From: Saccharophagus degradans 2-40
GTDB taxonomy: Bacteria; Pseudomonadota; Gammaproteobacteria; Pseudomonadales; Cellvibrionaceae
NCBI RefSeq assembly: GCF_000013665.1
Contig: NC_007912.1
Span: forward strand, 1,846,501 to 1,910,500
Length of the DNA: 64,000 nt
Reading direction: 5' to 3'
Shown in pieces: positions 18,668 through 27,839 of the stretch; positions within the stretch are counted from its first letter, which is position 1, and each line of letters opens with the position of its first letter. The notes beneath the pieces are model-generated. The model was not told where the DNA came from. It made no database searches and saw only the letters and a program-made list of their open reading frames with translations. A program made the translations under genes and the position numbers.

Positions 18668-21600
18668 ATGATTAAAAATAACCTAATTAAATATGCCGTT
18701 AGATGTGCAGCCTTAGGCGCACTCTCTACAAGTGCAGTACATGTTAGTGCTACAGATTACAACGACCCATATTGGACAAACCCCGAAGTGAATTCTGACT
18801 TTGTGGATAATTTCAACCAAACCCAAATTGACCGAAGTAAGTGGTTGGTTGAAACAAATATTTTTGTAAATGGCGAAGATATCGATTATCAAGATGTGGA
18901 GTACCCACAAGCCGATTGGACAATTGGCGTAGGGCAGGACGACCCCGCCGCAATAGACGGCAAGGCGCTTATATTAAAAGCGCGCTACATGGATGGAGAA
19001 GTGCAAGATTACTACGGCGGTGACCCGGCAAACCCAGGCAAGCCATTGTTTATTCGTTCGGGGCGTATTGAGTCGCAAATAACCGACGATACAACTTTTA
19101 CCTATGGGAAATTCGAAGCCCGATTAAAAATGCCGCCTGCACGCAACGGCGAATTCCCCGCGTGGTGGCTATTAGGTAACTTTCCTGATGTGGGTTGGAC
19201 CGCTTGCCAAGAGTTAGACATTATGGAATTTACCGGCAACAACGGTATGAATATTCCACAAACCTATTGGACCGCCCCCTATGCTGTACACGGTGGTACA
19301 ACAGTCGGTTTAGCAGGCCTTGGTATTACTAATCCGCAAGAGCAGTATGTTACTTACGGTATTATTAAAACGCCGTCAAAAGTAGAGTGGTATATCAACG
19401 GTGTGCTCACCAATACTTTTTCTCGCGACAACCAAGGTGACGATCAACCTTGGCCGTACGTCACCCCCATGCGCATGATTTTAAACCACGCAATTACTCA
19501 TGTGGAATGGCCGGATGTAGGTAACTACAACGCTTATTCCCCAGATGCCAACAGGCCCAGCGCCACAGGTTGGAGCTATGTGGATAACAATGGCGTAACC
19601 CAATACGAATATATTGATGTAGATGCAATGAACGCAAATATCGGTCGGGCGGGTACCGATTTTGTTGTGGATTATGTTGCCCATTGGCCGCTACCTACTA
19701 GCGATGCCGAACACAAATATGTAGACGATAGTAAATCCAGCTTTTTCCGCGAATCGGGTAACACTAAAGGCTTTTACAATTTAAAAGGCTGGTTAGCGCC
19801 AGTGTCAGTGACTGCTGATGGATTTGATCAACCAGGTTGGGATACCGATGTGCGCGACAATGGCGCCGATAATGCAGCTGATGGCTATGTAGGCTCTAAG
19901 TGGGCAACACCCAACGACGACGGTATTCATTGGGTTGAAGTGGATTACGGCCAAGACAAGCAAATTAATTACTTGTGGTTAGAGTGGGCGTGGAACCTAC
20001 CTGCCGATTACGATATATACGGTAAAAGCAGTACTGGTGCTTGGGAATTTATCACCTCGTCACAACAAGAAGTGGCCACGTGGGCTACGCACGTTTTTGA
20101 TGTAAATCGCACTTACCGTTACCTAAAGCTCGTAACAAAAGGCCGCATAGATAAATCTAGCCCTATTTGGTTGTTAGAGCTTATGGCATTTGAAGATGTG
20201 CCAAATATGTACCCTAAACCTGCGGGTACCACAATGCCTAACCGATCCGTTAACGTGCTAAATAATGGCAATTTTTCGCAAGGGTTAGATAGCTGGGGAA
20301 CCGAGGCCTTTGATGGCGCAAACCCAACTTACAACGTGCAAAATGGTGCGGCAGTCATTGCGCTTACAAACGATGGTGGCTTATCGGGCTCTGTGCAATT
20401 GCACACTTCAGGTTTTGGTTTAAAGCGTGATTATCGCTATCACATAAGTTTCGATGCTCGCGCCGATGTTGCACGAAATTTAATGGTGCGCTTAGCAGAA
20501 AACAACCTTAACCCAAGCGCAGCTGGCACCTACCATGTAGAAACCGTTGCTGTGGGGACAAGCTTTAACACCTATAGTTTTACTTACGATTACACGGGGC
20601 AAGGTGAACCTGCTCGACTCGCATTTTTACTGGGCGGAATGGGTACTGCGACCACCTATATCGATAATGTGGTTATTCGTGAAGGTGACTTTATTGGCAG
20701 TGGTGAACCGCTTGTAGCGGCTATTAGCTCTACCAACTTTGTTAGCGCCAGTAATGGCTGGGAAACCGAATGGTGGGGTGCGCCTGCTCGTGCGGTAGAT
20801 GGAAACTTAGGTAATAAAGCGAGCGGTAACGATGGTGAAGCCGAAGGCATGGATCTTGATATTACCGTGCGTATTGACGAGCATTACGACGTTAGAGCGG
20901 TATTGGTTGCGGGCGACAATTCACCTGAGCGAAGTTTGGATCAGTTCCGCGTTGAGTTTGGCAATGGCACACCTTTAATGGGCTGGACCGACAGCACAAC
21001 AGAGGGTGTATACGAAGAGTTCGCAAACTTTAATAACACGCCTGCTGCTGGCGAGCGCGATTTTAAATTCTTCTTCCGCCCACCTGCAGGGCAACTGGTA
21101 GAAGTGGCCGATGTGCAATTGCTAGCGGTAGATTTAATGCCCCATAGAATTTCAGCCATAGCGTTAGACGAGGGCGGCACTATTTCGCCAGCAGGCACTA
21201 CGCGCTACAGCAGAAACAACACCGATGATGCAACCTACACGTTTACCGCCCCACAAGGGCAATCGGTAAGTAATGTGATTGTGGATGGCGTGTCGATGGG
21301 ACCGTTAAATAGTTATACTTTTACCGATATCAATGCTGATCACACCTTAGCGGTAAGCTTTGGTGGTGAAGTTGAGCAACCAGAAACTGGCGATGCTATC
21401 AACTATGCGCCCGAGGCTTACGCAACTGCGAGTTCCGAGTTACAAACGGCGGCGTTAGCCAACGACGGCGATGCAGGTTCGCGCTGGGAGAGTGAGCACG
21501 GTGCAGGCCCTTCGTGGTTAGCGCTAGAGTTAAATGACACAGTGCGCGTATCCAAAGTGGTTATTGATTGGGAAGCGGCAAACGCTGGCACCTATGAAAT

Positions 21601-22222
21601 TCAAGGCTCGCTAAACGGTATAGATTGGAACACCTTAGAAGTCGTTAGTGGTGGAGCCTTTGGTAATCGTACGGATACGGTTTTACTAGATGGCTCTGCT
21701 AGTAATTCTGTCAACCATATTCGTATATACGGTGTAGAACGCAGTGCTGGCAACAACTGGGGGTATTCAATCTTTAACGTTGAAGTATGGGGCGAAGCAG
21801 GTGATACCTCGATGGAGGAGGAAGTAGAAATTGAGCCTGTATCCGCAGCAGCTAGCAGTGATTTTCAAGCGGCAGCGAATGCAATAGATGCCGATGCTGG
21901 TAGTCGCTGGGAAAGCGCGCACGCAGATGCTACCGCACACTTAACATTGGATTTAGCATCAACCTATAAACTCGTGTCAGTCGCTATAGATTGGGAAGCT
22001 GCCAATGCTGGAGCTTACACCCTAGAAGGTTCTAGCGATGGTGTAAATTGGACAACCATTGCAAGCTTCACCGGCGGTGCTTTCGGCAATAGAACCGATA
22101 CTTTAACGGTGAGTGGCAGCCATAGATTTGTACGCATTAACTGTACAGAAAAAAGTGCAGGCAACAATTGGGGCTATTCCATTTATGACGTACGTCTAAC
22201 TGCATTATTACCTACGCCTTAA
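18668..22222 (+). CDS. Secreted multi-modular GH16 endo-beta-1,3-glucanase (laminarinase)
   Basis: 1184 aa from ATG 18668; the frame is open 23 codons further up but the signal peptide (MIKNNLIKYAVRCAALGALS, VHVSA) fixes this start. The GH16 domain is at about 33-350 with catalytic motif ELDIME: nucleophile Glu182, Asp184, acid/base Glu187. Then come an F5/8 type C (discoidin) module at about 373-510, a CBM4/9-like module at 527-673, a discoidin-like module at 682-825 and a bacterial repeat domain at 826-901 (GGTISPAGTTRYS). Two closely related CBM32-like modules end it at 912-1041 and 1055-1184. It should cut laminarin or related beta-1,3-glucans outside the cell. Substrate is inferred from GH16 type and the GH128 neighbour. 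Confidence 0.9.
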   Translation: MIKNNLIKYAVRCAALGALSTSAVHVSATDYNDPYWTNPEVNSDFVDNFNQTQIDRSKWLVETNIFVNGEDIDYQDVEYPQADWTIGVGQDDPAAIDGKALILKARYMDGEVQDYYGGDPANPGKPLFIRSGRIESQITDDTTFTYGKFEARLKMPPARNGEFPAWWLLGNFPDVGWTACQELDIMEFTGNNGMNIPQTYWTAPYAVHGGTTVGLAGLGITNPQEQYVTYGIIKTPSKVEWYINGVLTNTFSRDNQGDDQPWPYVTPMRMILNHAITHVEWPDVGNYNAYSPDANRPSATGWSYVDNNGVTQYEYIDVDAMNANIGRAGTDFVVDYVAHWPLPTSDAEHKYVDDSKSSFFRESGNTKGFYNLKGWLAPVSVTADGFDQPGWDTDVRDNGADNAADGYVGSKWATPNDDGIHWVEVDYGQDKQINYLWLEWAWNLPADYDIYGKSSTGAWEFITSSQQEVATWATHVFDVNRTYRYLKLVTKGRIDKSSPIWLLELMAFEDVPNMYPKPAGTTMPNRSVNVLNNGNFSQGLDSWGTEAFDGANPTYNVQNGAAVIALTNDGGLSGSVQLHTSGFGLKRDYRYHISFDARADVARNLMVRLAENNLNPSAAGTYHVETVAVGTSFNTYSFTYDYTGQGEPARLAFLLGGMGTATTYIDNVVIREGDFIGSGEPLVAAISSTNFVSASNGWETEWWGAPARAVDGNLGNKASGNDGEAEGMDLDITVRIDEHYDVRAVLVAGDNSPERSLDQFRVEFGNGTPLMGWTDSTTEGVYEEFANFNNTPAAGERDFKFFFRPPAGQLVEVADVQLLAVDLMPHRISAIALDEGGTISPAGTTRYSRNNTDDATYTFTAPQGQSVSNVIVDGVSMGPLNSYTFTDINADHTLAVSFGGEVEQPETGDAINYAPEAYATASSELQTAALANDGDAGSRWESEHGAGPSWLALELNDTVRVSKVVIDWEAANAGTYEIQGSLNGIDWNTLEVVSGGAFGNRTDTVLLDGSASNSVNHIRIYGVERSAGNNWGYSIFNVEVWGEAGDTSMEEEVEIEPVSAAASSDFQAAANAIDADAGSRWESAHADATAHLTLDLASTYKLVSVAIDWEAANAGAYTLEGSSDGVNWTTIASFTGGAFGNRTDTLTVSGSHRFVRINCTEKSAGNNWGYSIYDVRLTALLPTP

Positions 22223-22277
22223 GCGGGGCAATCGGTAATTATAAGCTGCTGATTTAAAAGCGAGCCTAATATCATAT

Positions 22278-22304
22278 CGCTAGCCCTCGGGCTAGCGTTT
22301 TTTT
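22278..22304 (+). terminator. Terminator after the GH16 gene
   Basis: CGCTAGCCC and GGGCTAGCG form a nine-base stem with a two-base gap in the centre, followed by seven T. Confidence 0.92.
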
Positions 22305-22591
22305 GCTTATCTATTAATGGTTATCTATTAAAAGCTAGTCGCTATCGATTAGCTACAGCGTCCTATTTGTCGCGCTATTAGTCCTAGCAACCTTTTTTAA
22401 CTATCTATTCCTTGTCAAAGCAGCGAGATTAAAGCTTGTCGCTTTACATGTTGCGCGTGCTCTATGCATAGGATTACCCCTCTCATACAACAATTAGAAC
22501 GCAACAGTAGAAAATACAGCGATACACATTTTAGGTAGGTAATTTATCAAACCTATTTGTAGACATAATAATGAGATAAGCAGAGACCATT
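22305..22591 (+). promoter_or_regulatory. Upstream region of the GH128 gene
   Basis: Non-coding. With the terminator just before it the GH16-GH128 gap totals 369 bases, so the GH128 gene must have its own promoter here. No clear -35/-10 pair can be fixed by eye. Confidence 0.35.
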
Positions 22592-24013
22592 ATGCAGTTA
22601 ATTCAGCTACTAAAGACGATGGGTATTAGTCGGCTATGTATTTTTTTATTTGGTGCCGTACTCGCTAGCACAATGCTAGCTGGTTGCGGTGGTTCTTCAA
22701 GTTCAGAAAAGTCCTCAGGCCAAGTGGTGACTGAGCCCGAATCTGAACCAGAGTCAGAACCAGAGTCAGAACCAGAGTCGGAGCCAGAATCTGAACCAGA
22801 GTCGGAGCCAGAATCCGAGCCGGACCCAGCGCCCGACACAGCGCAAGATATGCGCAGCGAAAAACGCGGCTTAGCCTATGGCTACCACAGTGAAAACGAC
22901 CTCAAAGCTATGCAGGGTAAAGTGAAGTGGTGGTACAACTGGGATACCCAAGCGGACGCGAACGTAAAAGAGAATTACGCCAGTTATGGCTACGATTTTG
23001 TTCCTATGGCGTGGGACGAAAACTTTAACGAAGAAGCGCTGCGCAGCTTTTTAGATAATCACCCCGATGTGAAATACCTGCTGGGCTGGAATGAACCAAA
23101 CTTCATGGAACAGGCCAACCTCACACCAGCGGAAGCCGCAGCCCATTGGCCCGTGCTAGAGGCCATCGCGCAGGATTACAACCTAAAATTAGTCGCCCCT
23201 GCGGTGAACTACAGCCCCGGTAATGTTGATATTCCAGGTACCGATGATGATTACGACCCTTGGCTATACCTCGATGCCTTCTTTGAAGCGTGTGAAGGTT
23301 GCCAAGTAGATTACATTGCCGTGCATTGCTATATGAAATACGAAAGCGCTTTCAGTTGGTATGTGGGTGAATTTGAGCGCTACAACAAACCTATTTGGGT
23401 AACCGAGTGGGCAGGGTGGGACGATGGCGGCCCAGCGAATATGGGTGAGCAAATGAACTTCTTGTCCGATACTGTGCGCTGGATGGAGAGCAACGATAAT
23501 ATATATCGCTATTCTTGGTTTTTGGGGCGCAGTAGTGAAGGCTACGATCAGTTCCCATACCTAGATGTTTTACTGGCCGATGGCGAACTAACACCGTTGG
23601 GTAGTGTGTATACCTCTATTCCGTCCAACGATTTTCGCTACAAAATACCCGCGCGTATTGAGGCCGAAGGCGCCCATAGCTTAACGGGCTTCAAACACTT
23701 AGCCACAACCGATACTACAGGTTTAGCTAAGTTAATAGCCGCGTCTAACGAAGTAGCAGAGTACAAATTAAACGTGGAAGAGGGGGGCGATTACACCTTA
23801 GCTTTACGTTTGGCTTCATCTGCAAACAGTGATATTGCCATCCGTGTGGATGGCTTATTGGTGTACACCTTCGAAGATATTAATACCGGCGGTGTTGAGG
23901 CGTGGATGACCTTTAGCTCAACCCCTATTAGTTTAACCGCGGGTGATCACATATTACGTGTAGAGTCTAAATCGTCGCGTTTTGGCTTTAATTGGTTAGA
24001 GCTTACTAATTAG
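22592..24013 (+). CDS. GH128 beta-1,3-glucanase lipoprotein with CBM6-like module
   Basis: 473 aa. The signal ends in lipobox LAGC (Cys32), so it should be membrane anchored. A linker of repeated Glu-Pro-Glu-Ser follows (about 47-77). The GH128 (Glyco_hydro_cc) catalytic domain spans about 90-345 with GWNEPNF (acid/base Glu168) and VTEWAGW (nucleophile Glu272), plus DYIAVHCYM. A C-terminal CBM6/35-like module covers about 350-473 (ARIEAEGAHS, YTLALRLASS, FNWLELTN). GH128 enzymes cut beta-1,3-glucans, so it would act downstream of the secreted GH16 enzyme. Catalytic roles are from family knowledge. Confidence 0.9.
   Translation: MQLIQLLKTMGISRLCIFLFGAVLASTMLAGCGGSSSSEKSSGQVVTEPESEPESEPESEPESEPESEPESEPESEPDPAPDTAQDMRSEKRGLAYGYHSENDLKAMQGKVKWWYNWDTQADANVKENYASYGYDFVPMAWDENFNEEALRSFLDNHPDVKYLLGWNEPNFMEQANLTPAEAAAHWPVLEAIAQDYNLKLVAPAVNYSPGNVDIPGTDDDYDPWLYLDAFFEACEGCQVDYIAVHCYMKYESAFSWYVGEFERYNKPIWVTEWAGWDDGGPANMGEQMNFLSDTVRWMESNDNIYRYSWFLGRSSEGYDQFPYLDVLLADGELTPLGSVYTSIPSNDFRYKIPARIEAEGAHSLTGFKHLATTDTTGLAKLIAASNEVAEYKLNVEEGGDYTLALRLASSANSDIAIRVDGLLVYTFEDINTGGVEAWMTFSSTPISLTAGDHILRVESKSSRFGFNWLELTN
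22725..22822 (+). repeat. 12-base tandem repeat encoding the Glu-Pro-Glu-Ser linker
   Basis: About eight copies of a 12-base unit (GAACCAGAGTCA and variants) encode an acidic, extended linker between lipid anchor and catalytic domain. Third-base variation between copies shows it is not freshly expanded. Copy number could vary between strains. Confidence 0.85.
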
Positions 24014-24069
24014 TACTTACCAATTAGTGATTATCCTATAGCACATTTACTCCCTACTGTTGTACGTTA

Positions 24070-24092
24070 TTGCTCACTATGTAAGTGAGCAA
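24070..24092. repeat. Perfect inverted repeat between GH128 and lactonase genes
   Basis: TTGCTCACT and AGTGAGCAA are perfect nine-base arms with a five-base spacer ATGTA. No T-run follows, so an operator or RNA-end hairpin is as likely as a terminator. Confidence 0.55.
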
Positions 24093-24105
24093 CTCTCCTC
24101 TCTAG

Positions 24106-24130
24106 GGCTGCCGTACTGGCGGCCTTTTTT
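24106..24130 (+). terminator. Terminator after the GH128 gene
   Basis: GGCTGCC pairs with GGCGGCC (one G-T wobble) around GTACT and is followed by six T. Confidence 0.8.
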
Positions 24131-24290
24131 ATGCCCTTTTTTGTGTCTCTTGTTATTAATCACAAAAAAAACACCTTACCTTGATATAGTTGGTTTTTGC
24201 GTTTCTTATTCGGCGGCCACCCCGCTAGAATGATGCGCTGCGCACAATGCGCCTCGAATAAAAAATAACAATATCTACAAGGTGAAAATA

Positions 24291-25484
24291 GTGAAACTAA
24301 GCACAGTACGGAAAAGCTGGGATCAATCCAAAATAGTGGCCAATTGGTGTGTGGGAGCGTTATTTATGACTGCACTAGCAGGTTGTGGTGAAAAAAGTGA
24401 AGCCCCCAAGCCAGTAGCAGAAGAGCAAGGTACAGCAAAGCCTGCAGTGGTGGAAAGTCGATTTGCCATTGGTGGCTATACCGATGGGCCTGGGCAAGGT
24501 GTAAATGGTTTAAGCCTAAACCACGCCACCGGAGAGCTAACCAGCTTGGGCTTATTGGCAGAAACTGTGAACCCTTCTTACGTGGTGTTTAACGAAGACG
24601 CTACCGTAATGTACACCGTAAACGAGAAAGAGCACGGTGGCATAAGTGCGTTTACCTTAAATACCACCAACAAAACATTTACTCTTACTGCAGCGACACA
24701 AGGCGTGGCTTATGCGCCGTGTCATATTAGCTTAAGCCCCAACGGCAAGTTTATTGCTGTGGCGAATTATATGTCGGGCGATGTGCAATTATTTTCCCGT
24801 GCGGCCGATGCAAATTTAGCCTTAGTAAGCGCCCAGCAGCACACGGGTAAAGGCCCCAACGAAAGCAGGCAAGAAGCGCCGCACCCCCACTGGATCAACT
24901 GGAGCCCAGATGGCAAGTTTGTATACAGTGTCGATTTGGGTATAGATCAAATCATTAAATACACGGTTACCGAGCAGGGCTTTAGCGCTGGCGAGCCGGC
25001 TATTACCTTGCAAGGTGGCGATGGCCCACGCCATATGGTGTTCCATGCCAATAAAGATATTGCCTATGTAGTGAACGAGCTTTCCAACACTGTAGCAGTA
25101 TTAAGCTATAACCCAGAAACAGGTGCGCTTACAGAAATGCAGCGCATAGGCACCTTAGACCCGGCCTTTAGTGAGCACAGCCAAACGGCGGCAATTAAAG
25201 TATCATCCGATCAGCGCTTTGTTTACGCATCAAACCGTGGCGCCAATACCATAGCGGTGTTTGCCGTAGCTGCCGACGGTCGCCTAACCTACGTGCACGA
25301 GCACGCTACCGAAGGCAAGTGGCCGCGCGATTTTACCCTCACCAGTGATGGCAAGTACGTGTTAGTGGCTAACGAGCATTCCAGTACTATTACACTGCTA
25401 GCCCGCGATAGCGAAACCGGCAAACTCAGCTCTACCGGTAAATCCATTGCTACGCATCGCCCAACGGCAGTGGTTGAATTTTAA
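24291..25484 (+). CDS. Lactonase-family beta-propeller lipoprotein (6-phosphogluconolactonase-like fold)
   Basis: 397 aa from GTG 24291, which has AAGG eight bases upstream; another GTG at 24282 is in frame but overlaps that site. The signal peptide ends in LAGC (Cys32). The rest is a seven-bladed lactonase/YVTN-type propeller: FAIGGYTDGPGQGVN, SLSPNGKFIAVANY, HPHWINWSPDGKFVYS, GPRHMVFHANKDIAYVVNELSNT, VSSDQRFVYASNRGANTIAVF. The cytosolic family member YbhE/Pgl hydrolyses 6-phosphogluconolactone. A lipid-anchored export signal argues against that role here. A sugar-lactone role near glucanases is inference. Confidence 0.8.
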   Translation: MKLSTVRKSWDQSKIVANWCVGALFMTALAGCGEKSEAPKPVAEEQGTAKPAVVESRFAIGGYTDGPGQGVNGLSLNHATGELTSLGLLAETVNPSYVVFNEDATVMYTVNEKEHGGISAFTLNTTNKTFTLTAATQGVAYAPCHISLSPNGKFIAVANYMSGDVQLFSRAADANLALVSAQQHTGKGPNESRQEAPHPHWINWSPDGKFVYSVDLGIDQIIKYTVTEQGFSAGEPAITLQGGDGPRHMVFHANKDIAYVVNELSNTVAVLSYNPETGALTEMQRIGTLDPAFSEHSQTAAIKVSSDQRFVYASNRGANTIAVFAVAADGRLTYVHEHATEGKWPRDFTLTSDGKYVLVANEHSSTITLLARDSETGKLSSTGKSIATHRPTAVVEF

Positions 25485-25502
25485 TCGCCTTGCTGATTGC
25501 CC

Positions 25503-25525
25503 ACCGGCGCTCAGTGCGCCGGTTG
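25503..25525 (+). terminator. Hairpin after the lactonase-like gene
   Basis: ACCGGCGC and GCGCCGGT are perfect eight-base arms around TCAGT, followed by TGTTAT. The weak T-tract lowers confidence. Confidence 0.6.
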
Positions 25526-25609
25526 TTATCCCCCCTTATGCATCCTTCCTAGGGTATAATCGCCCGCACTTTTTGTATTCACCCCATTTAGCTCAAAGAA
25601 GGTTTTTCC

Positions 25610-26656
25610 ATGGCGCTTACCCGCATCATTGCTCATCGTATAGAACGCACCGTACCTACCGAGCAAGCACGCATTCAAACTAGGCAAACCTGTTGGTCAC
25701 AAGATGGGCGTATTGAAGAGTGTTTTCGCGAAATGAAGCAAGCCGCGCTTAAGCGTTCGGGTAAAGATTATGGTCGTTTTTCCGACGACCGGGCCAACCA
25801 TCCATTGGCGAGTTGGTTAGAAGAGTACCACGCAGAAAAAATGAGCTTTGAAAGCTTTACGGCTAAAGCCATGGCACACATTAAGCTAGAGCTAGATAAA
25901 ACAGAGGTGGTAACCGGCGCGTTTTTTGTTTTTGCCCACGAAAAATTAGAAGAGGCAGATTTCTTACATATTTACTTTGTGCAGCACAACAGTGGCCAAT
26001 ATATTGATGCTGAATTGGAAATGGCCGAATCGTTTTATTTAGATACCGACGGTGTGCGTTTAGCAGCAAAAATAAACTTAGATGACTGGCTAGGCGAAGA
26101 TGTGCATCGCAAAAACAATGCAGTTACCTTATTGCGCTGGCGCGGAGAAAAAGAGCTTTCTGAAGTGTTTGAAGCAAGTATTGGCTTCGCAGAAAAAATA
26201 GATTTAACCGCAGAGACCGAAGCGTTTTTAGAAGTGGTGAACGAATACACCAAAGAGTTACCCGATGTAGTTAAAGAGTACACCAAGGCCCAAGTTGTGG
26301 ATTACTGCATGGAGCAAGATAAAGTGGGCAAGCCAGTTGTGATAAAAGAACTTTCTACTCAGTTAATAGAAGCCCCGAAATTACCTACAGAAGAATCCTA
26401 CACGCCGCCACCGCCGTTTTCAGAGTTTATAAAACAAAATAAACCTTTGGCCAAGCCGGAGCTTATTCCAGATAAAGCCAAGTTACGCCAATATGTGCGC
26501 ATAAGTGGCCGCAACGACTTTTTAAGCATGAGTTTTGCGTCTAGCTGTTTAGGTGATACCGTTGTTTACGACGCAGAGTCCGATAGCCTCACCATTAAAA
26601 ATATTCCACCAAGTTTAAAATCGCGTTTATTAAAGCATGTACGCGAAAGTGATTAA
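25610..26656 (+). CDS. yejK: Nucleoid-associated protein NdpA/YejK
   Basis: 348 aa matching the YejK/NdpA family along its length: N-terminal RIIAHRIERT, ECFREMKQAALKRSGKDYGRF, SFESFTAKAMAHIKLELDK, VHRKNNAVTLLRWRGEKE and a C-terminal VRISGRNDFLSMSF. These are nucleoid-associated proteins of ill-defined function. It is a housekeeping gene placed between the glucan island and the third binding-protein paralog. A hairpin with arms TAGCCGC and GCGGCTA follows at 26675-26695. Confidence 0.9.
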   Translation: MALTRIIAHRIERTVPTEQARIQTRQTCWSQDGRIEECFREMKQAALKRSGKDYGRFSDDRANHPLASWLEEYHAEKMSFESFTAKAMAHIKLELDKTEVVTGAFFVFAHEKLEEADFLHIYFVQHNSGQYIDAELEMAESFYLDTDGVRLAAKINLDDWLGEDVHRKNNAVTLLRWRGEKELSEVFEASIGFAEKIDLTAETEAFLEVVNEYTKELPDVVKEYTKAQVVDYCMEQDKVGKPVVIKELSTQLIEAPKLPTEESYTPPPPFSEFIKQNKPLAKPELIPDKAKLRQYVRISGRNDFLSMSFASSCLGDTVVYDAESDSLTIKNIPPSLKSRLLKHVRESD

Positions 26657-26704
26657 TTGTTAGTGGTGAGCATTAGCCGCGAGGGTTAGCGGCTAGGGCT
26701 ATTG

Positions 26705-27634
26705 CTAGGGCTTGGAGCCAGTGTCGTAGGCATTTAGCCACAGCGCGGGGTTGTTAAGTGGTGTGGCGGCAGGCAGGTCTGGGTTGGTAAGGTAGATTTT
26801 TTTGCGCTCACTAAGTTTGGTATTGGCTATGCCGGTTTTAACCCGTACATCACTATGGAATAGCTTATCAAAACTGCCGTCGGCGATTGCTTTTTCTAGC
26901 CCGCTTTCAATTGCTGCGGCTAAATCTTTTTTTAGCGGCGATACAAATATATAAGCGGGCATTGGGTAAATAATTACCAGCTCTTGCTCTATGGCTAAGT
27001 CTATATCCGACCACGCTACTAGCTCCTGCCAAGGCTCCATCATTCCCCGTGGGTAAGCATCAAAACGTTTTGAATTTAGCATGTAAGCCAAGTTTTTGGG
27101 GTCGCTACTGGTAATAACCTTAAAACCTGCGTGCTTTAATATAGGGGTATCAGACCAAGTTTCGCCCTGACCAAGGCTAAATGCCCGCAGATCCTCCAGC
27201 GAGTTTACAGCGCTAAAGCGCGCCTGATCACCCGCGCGAATCAATAGCAGCCTATAGCCCAGCATGCCTTTGTATATTGGCACGCGAATAGGTATTAATC
27301 GCTTTTCTAAATCGTTCGTAGTGCCAGCCCAAAAGAAATCGGTTTTACCTTGCTCTAGTAGCGTAACTTCTCTGGGGTGGCTGCATCCCGCGCCATGTTT
27401 TTCGATTGTATAGTTTGCATGGGCGTAGGAAAGGGCGAGCGCTACGATATTGTCGACATACACATTTGCTTCGGCATCTACCGACCCGCAATGCCGCACA
27501 ATATTGATTGTAGGTTTGGGTGGCTCGGCAGCAAAGCTAATTGGCGAATAAAGCGCGCACAAAAGAAGCCACCACCAGCATTTAAATGGCAGTGTATGCG
27601 TGTTGTTAATATGGCTTTGGGGGTGTATTTCCAT
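26705..27634 (-). CDS. Periplasmic binding-protein-like protein, paralog 3
   Basis: 309 aa. The signal peptide contains KCWWWLLLCALYSPISFAA. It shares the family motifs with the 12-14 kb pair: VRHCGS, CSHPREVTLLEQGKTDFFWAG, IRVPIYKGMLGYR, GQGETWSDTPILKHAGF, RFDAYPRGMMEPWQEL and YPMPAYIFVSP. The conserved Cys pair is kept. ATG 27634 is preferred over 27640 because AAGG then stands nine bases upstream. It is a single gene on the minus strand, convergent with yejK. Ligand and partner are unknown. Confidence 0.7.
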   Translation of the reverse strand: MEIHPQSHINNTHTLPFKCWWWLLLCALYSPISFAAEPPKPTINIVRHCGSVDAEANVYVDNIVALALSYAHANYTIEKHGAGCSHPREVTLLEQGKTDFFWAGTTNDLEKRLIPIRVPIYKGMLGYRLLLIRAGDQARFSAVNSLEDLRAFSLGQGETWSDTPILKHAGFKVITSSDPKNLAYMLNSKRFDAYPRGMMEPWQELVAWSDIDLAIEQELVIIYPMPAYIFVSPLKKDLAAAIESGLEKAIADGSFDKLFHSDVRVKTGIANTKLSERKKIYLTNPDLPAATPLNNPALWLNAYDTGSKP

Positions 27635-27839
27635 CCGCATCCACCTTTGCCCTATATCGGGGGCGCTTTAGTTACTAGTATAGCGGAGAATTTGGCGTAA
27701 TAATCGTTGTGCGATTAGAACTTGGAAGTTAGGTAGCGCTGTGTTTAGGTCTATCGAGTTATATCGTAGGTTTTAACTGGGTGCCTACGAGTGTAAGCAC
27801 CTAGCGAGAGACTAATGTGCGAGCTAGGTTAGCTACGGT

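Noticed and set aside
22725-22822. Short tandem repeats as a CRISPR array
   Set aside because: The 12-base repeat is in frame and codes for a Glu-Pro-Glu-Ser linker, with no spacers.
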